A stretch of DNA of 64,000 nucleotides from Rhodospirillales bacterium (GCA_023898785.1 CP060239.1:1674001-1738000); one strand, 5' to 3'; numbered from the stretch's first letter, positions 8,134 to 17,135 are shown. Translations and numbers: made by a program. The notes: generated by a model from the letters alone, not told the origin.

Positions 8134-9002
8134 TCATTACCCTCTTTAGCAAGCTTATCACGCCGTGATTGCAGCAGAGCCATAATCTCGGCGGAAGTTT
8201 CTTCAATTGAACGTTTAGTCACGTCAATGACGGGCCAGCCTTTTTTGCTGTAAAGTCTGCGGGCTTTACGGATTTCTTCCTCAATAGCTTCCTCATCAAG
8301 ATAGGCATTATCTTTGATATGGGGTGGAGCATCCTGTTCTTTTGCATGTAGGCGGGTGCGGCGCAGATGCATGAGGCGCTGGGGCGAAGCAGTGAGGCCA
8401 ACATACATTGGTTTTTCAAACGAGAGTTTCGCATCGGGCACTTCAACACCGGGTACAAGGGGGATGTTTGCAACTTTAATGCCGCGCCGGGCAAGAAATA
8501 CGGACGTCGGCGTTTTGGATGTGCGCGATACACCGACCAGAATAACATCGGCTTTTGACAGACCCTTGAGCGTTTTACCATCATCGTGACGCATCGCATA
8601 ATCGACAGCCTCAACGCGTTTGTAATACGCATCATCCATTGCGTGTTGTAGGCCCGGTACGCCCTTGGCATGCTCGCCTAGGTAAGAAGAAAGGCTACGA
8701 ATGATGGGATCAAGCACCGCAACACATGGAACGCCAAGTTCTTCGCAAAAATCCTGCAGACGGTGACGCATTTTATGGTCTACAAAGGTGAAAATAACCG
8801 GACCTGGCGTTTCCTTAATACGAGCAATGACTCGTTCTAATTGACGTTCAGAGCGCACCAAGGGCCAGAATTTTTGCACCGGCTCAACATGTTCAAACTG
8901 CGCCAGACATGCGCGCGCCAGTCCCAACAAGGTGGTTCCGGTCGCATCAGAAACCAGATGGATATAAAATTGCTTTAGCGGTTCTTGCTCTTGATTACTC
9001 AT
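8130..9002 (-). CDS. ppsR: pyruvate, phosphate dikinase / PEP synthase regulatory protein (PPSR family)
   Basis: Bifunctional serine/threonine kinase and Pi-dependent phosphorylase that inactivates and reactivates PEP synthase or pyruvate phosphate dikinase (former DUF299). The protein is 290 residues, with the family opening FYIHLVSDATGTTLLGLARA, the P-loop-like GVSRTSKTPTS at residues 157-167, and a NIPLVPGVEVP segment. Whether the target is PpsA or PpdK cannot be told. In many alphaproteobacteria this family lies on the far side of the origin from hemE, and here it is on that side. Confidence 0.9.
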   Translation of the reverse strand: MSNQEQEPLKQFYIHLVSDATGTTLLGLARACLAQFEHVEPVQKFWPLVRSERQLERVIARIKETPGPVIFTFVDHKMRHRLQDFCEELGVPCVAVLDPIIRSLSSYLGEHAKGVPGLQHAMDDAYYKRVEAVDYAMRHDDGKTLKGLSKADVILVGVSRTSKTPTSVFLARRGIKVANIPLVPGVEVPDAKLSFEKPMYVGLTASPQRLMHLRRTRLHAKEQDAPPHIKDNAYLDEEAIEEEIRKARRLYSKKGWPVIDVTKRSIEETSAEIMALLQSRRDKLAKEGNE

Positions 9003-9037
9003 GCGCCCATATTAATGGGATTGGGACTGAATGCAAT

Positions 9038-10132
9038 TTAAGAAATGTTATCTTTTTCAGCGGTAAATTCTCCGCCGGGGAAGATTTTTTCAGCCAGCGC
9101 AGCATCGCGGAATGGAACATCCTGAACGCGTGTGACTTTGAGGTCATATAGAATTTGCATATAATGGGCCTGATTGATTGGATCGTTTAAGCCGGCATAG
9201 AGTGGATCAGCAATGATCTCGCGGCCATGACCTTGCAGATAAGCCGTGCGATCAGGCAAGCAGGACAGGCTTTCAATACTTATAGGCGTAAGTTTACGGG
9301 CTCCGAATACTTCCTCAAATGCATTTTCCTGCATCAGCGTATCGAGATAATTTAACGTTTCATGATCGCAGGCTTCAATACGACGATCTGCACGAAACCA
9401 TTGTGAAAAAGCAGCAGCCAGCGCGCGGCCATTGAATAATGATGCCGGATCACGCTCAAGGTAGCCAGAAAAACGCATAGCCAGATCACCGTCTTCAGAG
9501 TCAATGAGGTGACGCCAAAGACCACCATGGCCTTCACCGCGTAATTCCCAACCCACCAGTACGGCGAGAATATCAAGATCGGCAGCGCGAACGCGCTCAA
9601 GCATTAAAACATTTTCACATGCATATTGTGCATCAAACCCGCCATGGCGTTTTTCTTGCCAGACATCGCGCAATGCGCGGATCAGCGAAACCAAAAAGGA
9701 ATTTTTAAAGTAGGTGGAACGGCCTAGTGCAGATATTGCCAAGCCTTGATCACTAAGCACAATTCTTTTTTGTGGTACGTCGATGTGAAAATCAGGGCCT
9801 TCCAGAGCCTCTATTGAAAATATCCAACGTTGTTTTTTAGCTTCGGCCAACATTATTCTAGCACTCGGACTGACAGATAATATGTCTTTTGCCCAGCTTA
9901 ACAGTTTGGCCTCGCTATTTAGAGATGGCGTTTCATCGTAATCAACAAAAGGTGCGGCTTCAAAATCCAACTGTTCAAAATCTTCGTGAATTTCAAGACC
10001 ATCGTTATATGGATCATGATTACTCATGTCACATTTACCATTTTGCAGATCAAAAAACCGGACTGGGGTATGGTGCGTGTAGTTTTCATGATCGTTCTCA
10101 CTCACCAGGGGATCGGCGGAGGTAAACGACAT
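9038..10132 (-). CDS. conserved protein of unknown function, paralogue of the upstream gene
   Basis: I chose the ATG at 10132, giving 364 residues, because GAGGAG lies at the right distance upstream. The longer frame reaching 10312 would run deep into the upstream gene. The protein has an acidic N-terminus (about 1-75) and a helical body that is clearly related to the product of 10098-11486. Shared blocks include VGWELRGEGHGGLW against VAWELQLSGEKSVW, AFSQWFRADRR against VFESWFLSERC, and a closing YLQGHGREIIADPLY against YLAEHAVTIMEDPIF. The organisation recalls alphaproteobacterial putative metallopeptidases, but no intact zinc motif is present. Function unknown. It overlaps the upstream gene by 35 bases. 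Confidence 0.7.
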   Translation of the reverse strand: MSFTSADPLVSENDHENYTHHTPVRFFDLQNGKCDMSNHDPYNDGLEIHEDFEQLDFEAAPFVDYDETPSLNSEAKLLSWAKDILSVSPSARIMLAEAKKQRWIFSIEALEGPDFHIDVPQKRIVLSDQGLAISALGRSTYFKNSFLVSLIRALRDVWQEKRHGGFDAQYACENVLMLERVRAADLDILAVLVGWELRGEGHGGLWRHLIDSEDGDLAMRFSGYLERDPASLFNGRALAAAFSQWFRADRRIEACDHETLNYLDTLMQENAFEEVFGARKLTPISIESLSCLPDRTAYLQGHGREIIADPLYAGLNDPINQAHYMQILYDLKVTRVQDVPFRDAALAEKIFPGGEFTAEKDNIS

Positions 10133-11486
10133 TGGATAAATCTCCTCTATTCCCTGAACGTCCTGAACCCGCTTTGGATGCCAGACGTTTGGCGTTTTTC
10201 GCAGATTTATCCCCCGTTTTGCTCTTTGAACCGACATCGCCTTCAAAGAGTGTGATGATGTCGGCGCTTTGTCCGGTGTATTGCCCCGTGGGCATGGCTG
10301 AGAAGAATGCATCGTCTCGATCCCCTAATCTTTGGTTTTGTGCAGGAGAACGAGCGCCGCCTGCGGTAAGATCAGAAGAAGTTTGCAACTCTTGTTCCGA
10401 ATCGCGGAACGAACGTTCAAACTTGATAAACCATAGGAAATTGGCGTTTGAGCGATCACGAACATCGGTAAAAATAGGATCTTCCATGATGGTTACGGCA
10501 TGTTCTGCCAGGTAATTTTTGCCGAAGGGCATTTCACCCAACGCCGCAATCAGGTTTGGTGTAATGTTTTGTTCAGCTTCGCTCAGGTCAAATACATAAC
10601 CTTTATAATCAGCCAACATTTGATTAATGAGGTTTTTGTCTTGTGTGCGGCAACGCTCTGATAGAAACCAACTTTCAAATACAGCGGCGGTTGCCTGACC
10701 ATTATTAACCGTGCGGAAATCCAAGAAGGCTTCGCGCGCGAATGCACGGCCTAAATCCGCCATTGAAGAATTTTCAATGCGCTCCCAAACTGATTTTTCA
10801 CCGGAAAGCTGAAGCTCCCATGCCACGCGGATCATAGAAACCATAAGATCTGCAATTTGAGCCCGGTTGATTAGAACTGCATTATCCGGATGAAACATTA
10901 ACGGATTGATTAATGCACCTTGGCGATGTTGCCAATGACGTCGCAATTCTTGCGTTGCCAGCAAAACCTGATCAACTTTATTTATATTTGGGTTTATAAG
11001 AATTAACATACCAGTACGATCATAATGCGCTGTCTCAATTTGTGTGGAATAGCGTAAGGTGATGCCGTGGTCTTCAGCGGTGGCCAGATAGGCTGTTGCT
11101 AAACGGCTTTCGCGCAACATTTCCAGCAACGGCTCTATGGAAAGCATGTTTTGACCGGTTTTGTTGGATGTTATATCTTGTGCATTCTCAGCGAAATCTT
11201 CAGTTTTGTTTTCGTCGTGCGCGGTAAAACCAGCAGAAAGTTTTTCTATGCTGTCGATTTCCCTTTTCAGCAAACGAATCTCGCTTTCAAAAATACCCAT
11301 GTCGGCAGGGTCAAAGTTTGGATTTTCTTCATCTTCATAACTATAATCAAAATCCATATAGAAAAGCGGCTGATCACCGATAATCGTGCTAATGACCGGT
11401 TGTGTGTTGTTAATCGTATAAGCCACACGGCATGTCCGGCGCGCTGGCTGGTTTTTTCCTGTAATATCCTTGAATGAATCGCTCAT
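10098..11486 (-). CDS. conserved protein of unknown function, possible degenerate zincin
   Basis: A 462-residue protein from the ATG at 11486 (MSDSFKD); a start at 11534 is also possible, and neither has a strong ribosome site. The N-terminal 120 residues are acidic and probably disordered. The middle contains a helix QELRRHWQ, reminiscent of the HExxH-type helix of putative metallopeptidases but with Q where the first H should be. The C-terminus (about 390-462) is serine-, lysine- and glycine-rich and ends in VVYLRRSPGE. It is a paralogue of the next gene, and the pair sits between the PPSR gene and the presumed origin. Function unknown. Confidence 0.65.
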   Translation of the reverse strand: MSDSFKDITGKNQPARRTCRVAYTINNTQPVISTIIGDQPLFYMDFDYSYEDEENPNFDPADMGIFESEIRLLKREIDSIEKLSAGFTAHDENKTEDFAENAQDITSNKTGQNMLSIEPLLEMLRESRLATAYLATAEDHGITLRYSTQIETAHYDRTGMLILINPNINKVDQVLLATQELRRHWQHRQGALINPLMFHPDNAVLINRAQIADLMVSMIRVAWELQLSGEKSVWERIENSSMADLGRAFAREAFLDFRTVNNGQATAAVFESWFLSERCRTQDKNLINQMLADYKGYVFDLSEAEQNITPNLIAALGEMPFGKNYLAEHAVTIMEDPIFTDVRDRSNANFLWFIKFERSFRDSEQELQTSSDLTAGGARSPAQNQRLGDRDDAFFSAMPTGQYTGQSADIITLFEGDVGSKSKTGDKSAKNAKRLASKAGSGRSGNRGDLSNVVYLRRSPGE

Positions 11487-11730
11487 AGTGAACCCAACTT
11501 TGATGTTTAATAATGAAAGAACCCCTGTTGCCATTCATATGGCTTATGGTTCTATTATGCCGGGCAAGATGTTAACGGAACCTTTCCAAAAAATGGAAAA
11601 ACAACGAAAAATCAAAGAAATAGTATGTATTATAGAAAACAAATGGCAGATTTTAACTCGGCCTTAATATTCAGTTTACATATTATTATTCATTATTGAT
11701 GAGAGGTTAAAATTTTGATTTTCTCAAAGG

Positions 11731-11757
11731 GTGAAGCCCCACGGGTCAAGGCCCGTG
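11731..11757 (-). repeat. solo IS200-like right-end hairpin
   Basis: Read on the minus strand, 24 of 27 bases match the right-end hairpin of the IS200-like remnant at 29277-29303 (CACGGGCCTTG, then CCCGTGG, then TTCAC). No transposase or left end lies beside it. On the plus strand the same hairpin is followed by TTTTTT, so it could also act as a terminator in that direction, though no plus-strand gene ends nearby. I prefer an IS-end relic because of the match outside the stem. Confidence 0.55.
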
Positions 11758-11787
11758 TTTTTTCGTGTCCATAAATTTTACTTGTGT

Positions 11788-12402
11788 TTACTGCCCAAAT
11801 GTATCATTGAGAACGGGCATATCTTCGACAAGAAGTTCTTCGTCACTTAAAGATACAAAGCCTTTGGCATCGACTTTTATTTTGCTTTTAAACAAGCTGT
11901 CTTTAAATACCATCGTGGCACTGAGTTGGTAATCACTCTCTCTTCCTATATTTTCTAATGTGACAGGCATCAGCATTTTTCCAACGGCTTTACGCGCAGC
12001 TGGCGGCGGCGATTCTTTCCATGCAATATCATCAGTGTTTTCGGTAATAACAAAACGGCCATGGCGACCGCGAACATAGGTAAAAAAGAACCGTACATAA
12101 TCAGTGACGTTTTTTTCATTTAAGTTTATCGGTAATTTTTGATTGAGCGTATAAATTACCTCATTGCTGAAATTTAAGATCATAAAATCAGAATTACTAT
12201 ATAGCGCAAAACGCTGTAGAGGCGGCATTGCAGCGTGATCAGAAATATCTAATAAACGATACCCAGGGTAAAATGACAGCTCTTGAGCAAGAATTGTTGT
12301 TTCAACAGGATCAAAAACACTGCCATCGAATTCCGGATTGAGCTTATCCAAAATGACAGCAATTTCATCAAGTTCTAATTTTGTAGAAGCCTCTTGATAC
12401 AT
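11788..12402 (-). CDS. hypothetical protein next to the putative origin
   Basis: A 204-residue soluble protein with no signal peptide or membrane helix that I can see. It has an acidic N-terminal helix (TKLELDEIAVILDKL) and a mixed alpha/beta body containing LQRFALYSNSDFMILNFSNE (20 residues), YVRGRHGRFVITEN and a region with two successive prolines before AARKAVGKML. I do not recognise the family. It is the last minus-strand gene before the divergence at 12.4-12.8 kb. Start supported only by the open frame; no strong ribosome site. Confidence 0.65.
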   Translation of the reverse strand: MYQEASTKLELDEIAVILDKLNPEFDGSVFDPVETTILAQELSFYPGYRLLDISDHAAMPPLQRFALYSNSDFMILNFSNEVIYTLNQKLPINLNEKNVTDYVRFFFTYVRGRHGRFVITENTDDIAWKESPPPAARKAVGKMLMPVTLENIGRESDYQLSATMVFKDSLFKSKIKVDAKGFVSLSDEELLVEDMPVLNDTFGQ

Positions 12403-12800
12403 TGGATATCCGGCTGGTTAAAATTGTGTTTCAGTCTTTATGATTAACACAGAATTGATTCTGCGCATAGATCTGTGCGTAACCTGATTAAGAATCATAG
12501 GAAAAATATGGGATGAAGATATACCCATTTCATGAAGATTTTTAAAGGAGAGTCATCCCCATGCGGAAAAGTGGTTTTTGATGGATTTGTTTTATCTGAG
12601 CGAATCATTACGAATCACGAATAAGTAACAGTGTTTCGGTTTGGGAGAATTGTGGGTAAAAATTGGGATAGATTTTTTTGCCCAAAACTCACAGGACCTA
12701 TAACTATAAAAACCTTTTTAAATATAAATATATAATTAGTATGAAGAGCCTAGATGGGTCATATTTCCAGCTTGGAAGGATTGAGAAGAATTGAAGAATT
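12403..12800. other. candidate chromosomal replication origin (oriC)
   Basis: A 398-base gap between a leftward gene and hemE. It holds an AT-rich tract at about 12700-12739. Two sites differ by one base from the DnaA consensus TTATNCACA: TTACGCACA (complement of 12474-12482) and TTACCCACA (complement of 12651-12659). It also has the iterated CGAATCA motif at 12601 and 12611, with CGAATAA at 12618. Gene orientation switches here from mainly minus to mainly plus. In Caulobacter and Rickettsia the origin lies beside hemE. No perfect DnaA box is present, so this is an inference from context. Confidence 0.55.
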
Positions 12801-13850
12801 ATGATTGCTGATCAGGTTTTGAAAACAAATAAGCCGTTTTTGGATGCATTGAATGGGTTTTCGCATGAACGGCCGCCATTTTGGTTTATGCGGCAAGCGG
12901 GTCGATATTTGCCTGAGTATCGAGAGCTTCGTGCGCAGAAGGGTGGATTTCTCGAAATGGCATTTGATCCGGTCGCCGCATGTGAAATTACGATGCAGCC
13001 TTTGCGGCGTTTTGGGATGGACGCGGCGATTTTGTTTTCGGATATTTTGACGGTGCCGATGGCGTTGGGGCAGAGTTTGGAATTTGTTGCCAATGAGGGC
13101 CCGAAGCTTGGGGAGCTGAGTATTGGGGCGCTCAATTATGCGCAATTTTCACGGCTTGATCCGGTTTATGAAACGCTTGGCAATGTGAAAACAGCGCTGG
13201 CAGCGGAAGGGTTTAACAATACCGCGTTGATTGGTTTTGCCGGGGCGCCTTGGACTGTGGCAACTTACATGGTTGAAGGCGGTTCATCGAAAGATTTTCT
13301 TAGAACTAAGTTGATGAGCTATCAGGAGCCGGAAAAGTTTTCTGCGCTGATTGATTTGTTGGTGGAAGCTACGGCAACGTATTTGATTAATCAGATAACG
13401 GCTGGCGCTGAGGCTGTACAGATTTTTGATAGTTGGGCTGGCGCTCTGGATGCGCAGAGTTTTGAACGCTGGTGTATTAAGCCAACGCAACAGATTGTTG
13501 AGATGGTGCGCGCGCATCATCCGCATGTGCCGATTATCGGTTTTCCAAAAGGGGCCGGGTATAATTATTTATCTTATGCGCAGGATGCTGGCGTAAGTGC
13601 ATTGGGGCTTGATCCGCATGTGCCGAGTGATTGGGCGAAGTGCGCTTTGCAAATGTTATGTTCGTTACAGGGAAATCTTGATCCGGCCGTGTTGATGGCC
13701 GGGGGAGATGCTATGGTGATGGCTGTAGAGAAGATATTGGCGGATTTGTCTTCGGGTCCGTTTGTATTTAATCTTGGGCATGGCATTCACAAAGATACAC
13801 CGGTTGAACATGTTGAGCAGTTGGTGAAGTTGATCAGGGGAGAATTTTAG
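12801..13850 (+). CDS. hemE: uroporphyrinogen decarboxylase
   Basis: Decarboxylates the four acetate side chains of uroporphyrinogen III to give coproporphyrinogen III in haem synthesis. The protein is 349 residues. The family signature PFWFMRQAGRYLPEYR is at residues 26-41, and FSDILTVPMALG and FGAPWTVATYMVEGG-type motifs follow (here FAGAPWTVATYMVEGG). The coding strand is rich in G and T; one line of it (13021-13080) has 23 G and 9 C. It is 3 bases from hemH and forms an operon with hemH and hemJ. Confidence 0.96.
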   Translation: MIADQVLKTNKPFLDALNGFSHERPPFWFMRQAGRYLPEYRELRAQKGGFLEMAFDPVAACEITMQPLRRFGMDAAILFSDILTVPMALGQSLEFVANEGPKLGELSIGALNYAQFSRLDPVYETLGNVKTALAAEGFNNTALIGFAGAPWTVATYMVEGGSSKDFLRTKLMSYQEPEKFSALIDLLVEATATYLINQITAGAEAVQIFDSWAGALDAQSFERWCIKPTQQIVEMVRAHHPHVPIIGFPKGAGYNYLSYAQDAGVSALGLDPHVPSDWAKCALQMLCSLQGNLDPAVLMAGGDAMVMAVEKILADLSSGPFVFNLGHGIHKDTPVEHVEQLVKLIRGEF

Positions 13851-13853
13851 AAT

Positions 13854-14942
13854 ATGGCTGAGAAAATCGCGGTTGTGTTGTTTAATCTCGGTGGACCGGA
13901 TTCTAAAAACGCGATTCGTCCGTTTCTGTTAAATTTTTTCATGGATAAAAATATTATCAGTTTGCCTGTGCCGTTTCGTTGTTTGTTGGCGACGATGATT
14001 GCGAATCGGCGTTCCAAGCGCGAAGCTGGTGAAAGCTATGGTGAGCTTGGAGATAAATCGCCCTTGTTGGACAATACGAATGCGCAGGCCAAGGCATTGG
14101 AAAAAGTGCTGAAGGCAGATTCACGTGAAACAAAATTTAAGGTGTTTACATGTATGCGTTATTGGCATCCGATGGCTGCGCAAGTGGTGCGTGAGGTGCG
14201 TGATTGGGGTGCTGATAAAATTATCTTGTTGCCGCTTTATCCGCAATTTTCAACGACAACAACGTGGTCGTCGCTGGAGCAGTGGAATAAAGCGTTGTTT
14301 GAGGCGGGTATTGAAATTCCGAGTGCTATGGTGTGTTGTTATCACGAAAATGCCGGGTTTGTGAGTGCGTCGGCGGAAAATATCAAGGCGTGCTATGATC
14401 AGGCACTTAAAGACGGGCATGAGGCTCCACGGGTTTTGTTTTCTGCGCATGGCTTGCCGGAGAAAATTATTAAGGATGGTGATCCTTATCAATGGCAATG
14501 TGAGCAAAGCGCTAAGGCGATTGTGAAAAAGCTGGGCATTGAAGGTCTGGATTATCAATATTGTTATCAATCGCGTGTGGGACCGCAAAAATGGATCGGG
14601 CCGTCGTTGGGTGAGGCTTTGGTGAAAGCTGCGCAGGATAAAAGGGCTGTGATTGTGTATCCGCATGCTTTTACGCAGGAGCATGTTGAAACGCTGGTTG
14701 AGCTGGATGTGGAATATAAGGAAGAAGCTCAAAAGCTTGGTGTTTCCGGATATTACCGGGCGCAGACGGTAGGCACGCATCCGGATTTCATTGAAGGGCT
14801 TGCCGGGCTTGTGGAGGAGTATTTGGATAAGGATGGCGTTGCTCCTGAAGGGTTTAAATGTCCCTGTTCGGAAGAATTTGGAAAATGTTGCGTAAAAACG
14901 AGAGCGGTCATGGTTTGTTCGATATGTAAGGAGGCGGCTTAA
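13854..14942 (+). CDS. hemH: ferrochelatase with cysteine-rich C-terminal tail
   Basis: Inserts ferrous iron into protoporphyrin IX, the last step of haem synthesis; 362 residues. Family motifs include VLFNLGGPDS at the start, KVFTCMRYWHPM, LPLYPQFSTTTTWSS, LFSAHGLPEKII with the catalytic histidine, and CYQSRVGPQKWIGPS. The last 30 residues contain CPC, CC and CSIC, six cysteines that could bind metal; many alphaproteobacterial ferrochelatases are plainer here. A TTCACGTGAA site is embedded at 14120-14129, encoding part of DSRET. Confidence 0.95.
   Translation: MAEKIAVVLFNLGGPDSKNAIRPFLLNFFMDKNIISLPVPFRCLLATMIANRRSKREAGESYGELGDKSPLLDNTNAQAKALEKVLKADSRETKFKVFTCMRYWHPMAAQVVREVRDWGADKIILLPLYPQFSTTTTWSSLEQWNKALFEAGIEIPSAMVCCYHENAGFVSASAENIKACYDQALKDGHEAPRVLFSAHGLPEKIIKDGDPYQWQCEQSAKAIVKKLGIEGLDYQYCYQSRVGPQKWIGPSLGEALVKAAQDKRAVIVYPHAFTQEHVETLVELDVEYKEEAQKLGVSGYYRAQTVGTHPDFIEGLAGLVEEYLDKDGVAPEGFKCPCSEEFGKCCVKTRAVMVCSICKEAA
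14120..14129. promoter_or_regulatory. parS-like site 1, inside hemH
   Basis: Core TTCACGTGAA of the bacterial parS palindrome, with an extra right-side AC (TTCACGTGAAACA). It encodes SRE within DSRET. It is about 6.4 kb from the next site and so is the outlier of the group. Confidence 0.5.
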
Positions 14943-14946
14943 AATT

Positions 14947-15396
14947 ATGCAGGATTTTTTACTTCAACATTATGAATGGGTGCGCGCACTGCATATTATC
15001 AGTGTGATTGCCTGGATGGCTGGGATGCTCTATTTGCCGCGTTTGTTTGTTTATCACACAGCGGTGGTAGCGGGTTCTGAGATGTCTGAGACATTTAAGG
15101 TGATGGAACGGCGTTTGTTGAAAGTCATTATTAATCCGGCGATGATTGTGAGTTGGCTGTTTGGTCTTTCGATGCTTTACGCCAATCCGGGGATGCTGGA
15201 AGGGCAAGGCTGGATGCATGCGAAATTGTTGTTTGTGGTGTTGATGTCGGCGGTTCATGGTATGCTTGCCAAGGATGTGAAGCGTTTTGCGCATGACGAA
15301 AACACCAAGAGCAGTAAATATTATCGCATTCTTAATGAAGTTCCGACGGTGCTCATGATTGGGATTGTGATCTTTGCTGTGGTGCAGCCTTTTTAA
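14947..15396 (+). CDS. hemJ: protoporphyrinogen IX oxidase HemJ
   Basis: A 149-residue membrane protein that oxidises protoporphyrinogen IX to protoporphyrin IX. Four hydrophobic segments are visible (about 12-32, 58-76, 84-102, 128-147). Conserved HemJ features are WVRALHIISVIAWMAGMLYLPRLFVYH with its histidines (described as HIISVIAWMAG and LPRLFVYH), VIINPAMIVSW, and GWMHAKL. Placed 4 bases after hemH, it completes a hemE-hemH-hemJ operon and supplies the substrate of HemH. Confidence 0.93.
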   Translation: MQDFLLQHYEWVRALHIISVIAWMAGMLYLPRLFVYHTAVVAGSEMSETFKVMERRLLKVIINPAMIVSWLFGLSMLYANPGMLEGQGWMHAKLLFVVLMSAVHGMLAKDVKRFAHDENTKSSKYYRILNEVPTVLMIGIVIFAVVQPF

Positions 15397-15860
15397 TCTC
15401 TTTCAGGTTTAATTCCTCGCCGCTTGCGACGTAATCGTCATCGCGAGCGAAGCGAAGCGATCAAGTGCCACAAGGATAAATTCTGGATTGCTTCACCGCC
15501 TTTGGCGGTTCGCAATGACGTGGTACCTCGCCCCTTGGGGCGGGGGTGTTCATTGTCACAAGTTAAGGTTTTAGAAACTTTAAGCCCTTACAGTAAAATA
15601 ATGTGATAAGTGCTTGACAGCGCTTTATCCTTGTGATTAATAGGGAAGTATCTTTAAGGATCAATCCATAACATTTTGGACGCAATTGATTTGAGCCGTG
15701 TTTTGCGGCCACGAATTAGAGAGAAGTTAGCGCTGAGTAAGGCTTCTAGAGGAGCTGGCGCGATAAACGGAATATTTTCCAACAAAAAAGTTAGTTATAC
15801 ATTCAAATCTTAATATCACATTCAACAACAGCGCAAATGCGATTGTAAAGCGAAAATCAC
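15397..15860. other. hemJ-rho intergenic region
   Basis: This 464-base gap holds a palindromic element at 15436-15521 and then about 330 bases of leader before rho. A TTGACA lies at 15614-15619 with a weak -10-like TTAATA 17 bases on, so a rho promoter here is possible but poorly supported. Short open frames in it are made of repeat sequence and are not credible genes. Confidence 0.5.
15436..15521. repeat. GTCAT-type palindromic element, copy 2
   Basis: Begins CGTCATCGCGAGCGAAGCG and ends GGTTCGCAATGACG, with the inner arm GGATTGCTTC. It contains the internal AGTGCCACAAG also present in copy 1 at 6.6 kb, which shows that homology extends past the stem arms. Confidence 0.8.
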
Positions 15861-17117
15861 ATGAATTTACAAGAACTTAAAACTCGCTCACCGGCTGAAC
15901 TTTTGGCTTTTGCAGAAGAGCTTGAGATTGAAAACTGTAGCGCGATGCGTAAGCAGGATATGATGTTTGCAATCCTGAAACAGCTTGCAACGCAAGGAAC
16001 GCCGATTTTTGGGGCGGGTGTTTTAGAGGTTTTACAGGATGGTTTTGGTTTCTTGCGCAGCCCGGAAGAAAATTATTTGCCGGGGCCAGATGATATTTAT
16101 GTCAGCCCGTCGCAAATTCGTCGTTTTGGTCTGCGCACAGGGGATACGGTTGAGGGCGAAATTCGTGCGCCGAAAGATTCCGAGCGTTATTTTGCGCTGC
16201 TTAAGGTTGGTTCGATTAACAATGAAACGCCTGATAAACTGCGCCACCGGATAAATTTTGATAACCTTACGCCGCTGTATCCTGAGCGGAAAATCAAGCT
16301 GGAGCTTGATGATCCAACCAAAAAGGACAATGTTCAGCGGGTGATTGAGTTGACCTCGCCGATCGGATTTGGCCAGCGGGCTTTGATTGTGGCGCCGCCA
16401 AGAACGGGTAAAACCGTGATGTTGCAGAATATTGCAACGTCCATTGCGGAAAACCACCCGGACGCTTATCTGATCGTTTTGTTGATTGATGAGCGTCCGG
16501 AAGAAGTGACGGATATGGCGCGCAGCGTGCGCGGCGAAGTTGTGTCTTCAACTTTTGATGAGCCAGCTTCCCGGCATGTACAGGTCGCGGAAATGGTGAT
16601 GGAAAAAGCCAAGCGCCTAACTGAACATAAGCGCGACGTGGTGATTTTGCTCGATTCCATTACGCGTCTGGCGCGGGCTTATAATACTGTGGTTCCCTCT
16701 TCCGGTAAGGTTTTGACAGGAGGTGTGGATGCCAATGCCTTGCAACGGCCAAAGCGATTCTTTGGCGCAGCGCGCAATATCGAACAAGGTGGCAGCCTGA
16801 CAATTATCGCTACTGCCTTGATTGATACCGGGTCACGCATGGATGAGGTGATTTTTGAAGAGTTTAAAGGAACAGGCAACTCCGAGATTGTTCTAGATCG
16901 CAAGATTTCCGATAAACGTGTGTTTCCGGCAATTGATATTCAAAAATCAGGAACGCGGAAAGAAGAATTGCTGGTTGATCGCGATACTTTGCAGAAAATG
17001 TGGGTATTGCGGCGTATTCTTACGCCGATGGGCACCGTTGACGCTGTTGAATTCCTGCTCGGCAAAATGAAACAGACAAAGAATAACGATGAATTCTTTA
17101 ATGCGATGAATCAGTAA
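15861..17117 (+). CDS. rho: transcription termination factor Rho
   Basis: Hexameric RNA-dependent ATPase that terminates transcription; 418 residues, the usual length. The N-terminal Rho-N helices (about 1-45) precede the RNA-binding cold-shock fold with GFGFLRSPEENYLPGPDD (about 58-75). The ATPase core has the P-loop PPRTGKT near residue 180, LIDERPEEVTDM, and the Q-loop and R-loop region around GSLTIIATALIDTGSRMDE. No insertion is seen. The long leader fits with the autoregulation often found for rho. Confidence 0.97.
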   Translation: MNLQELKTRSPAELLAFAEELEIENCSAMRKQDMMFAILKQLATQGTPIFGAGVLEVLQDGFGFLRSPEENYLPGPDDIYVSPSQIRRFGLRTGDTVEGEIRAPKDSERYFALLKVGSINNETPDKLRHRINFDNLTPLYPERKIKLELDDPTKKDNVQRVIELTSPIGFGQRALIVAPPRTGKTVMLQNIATSIAENHPDAYLIVLLIDERPEEVTDMARSVRGEVVSSTFDEPASRHVQVAEMVMEKAKRLTEHKRDVVILLDSITRLARAYNTVVPSSGKVLTGGVDANALQRPKRFFGAARNIEQGGSLTIIATALIDTGSRMDEVIFEEFKGTGNSEIVLDRKISDKRVFPAIDIQKSGTRKEELLVDRDTLQKMWVLRRILTPMGTVDAVEFLLGKMKQTKNNDEFFNAMNQ

Positions 17118-17135
17118 TCTGCATCACAGGTTATA

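Noticed and set aside
11738..11765. Simple terminator for the plus strand
   Set aside because: No plus-strand gene precedes it, and the match to the IS200 right end extends past the stem; kept as IS-end relic with reduced confidence.
15424..15606. 60-codon open frame after hemJ
   Set aside because: Made of palindromic repeat sequence with no ribosome site.
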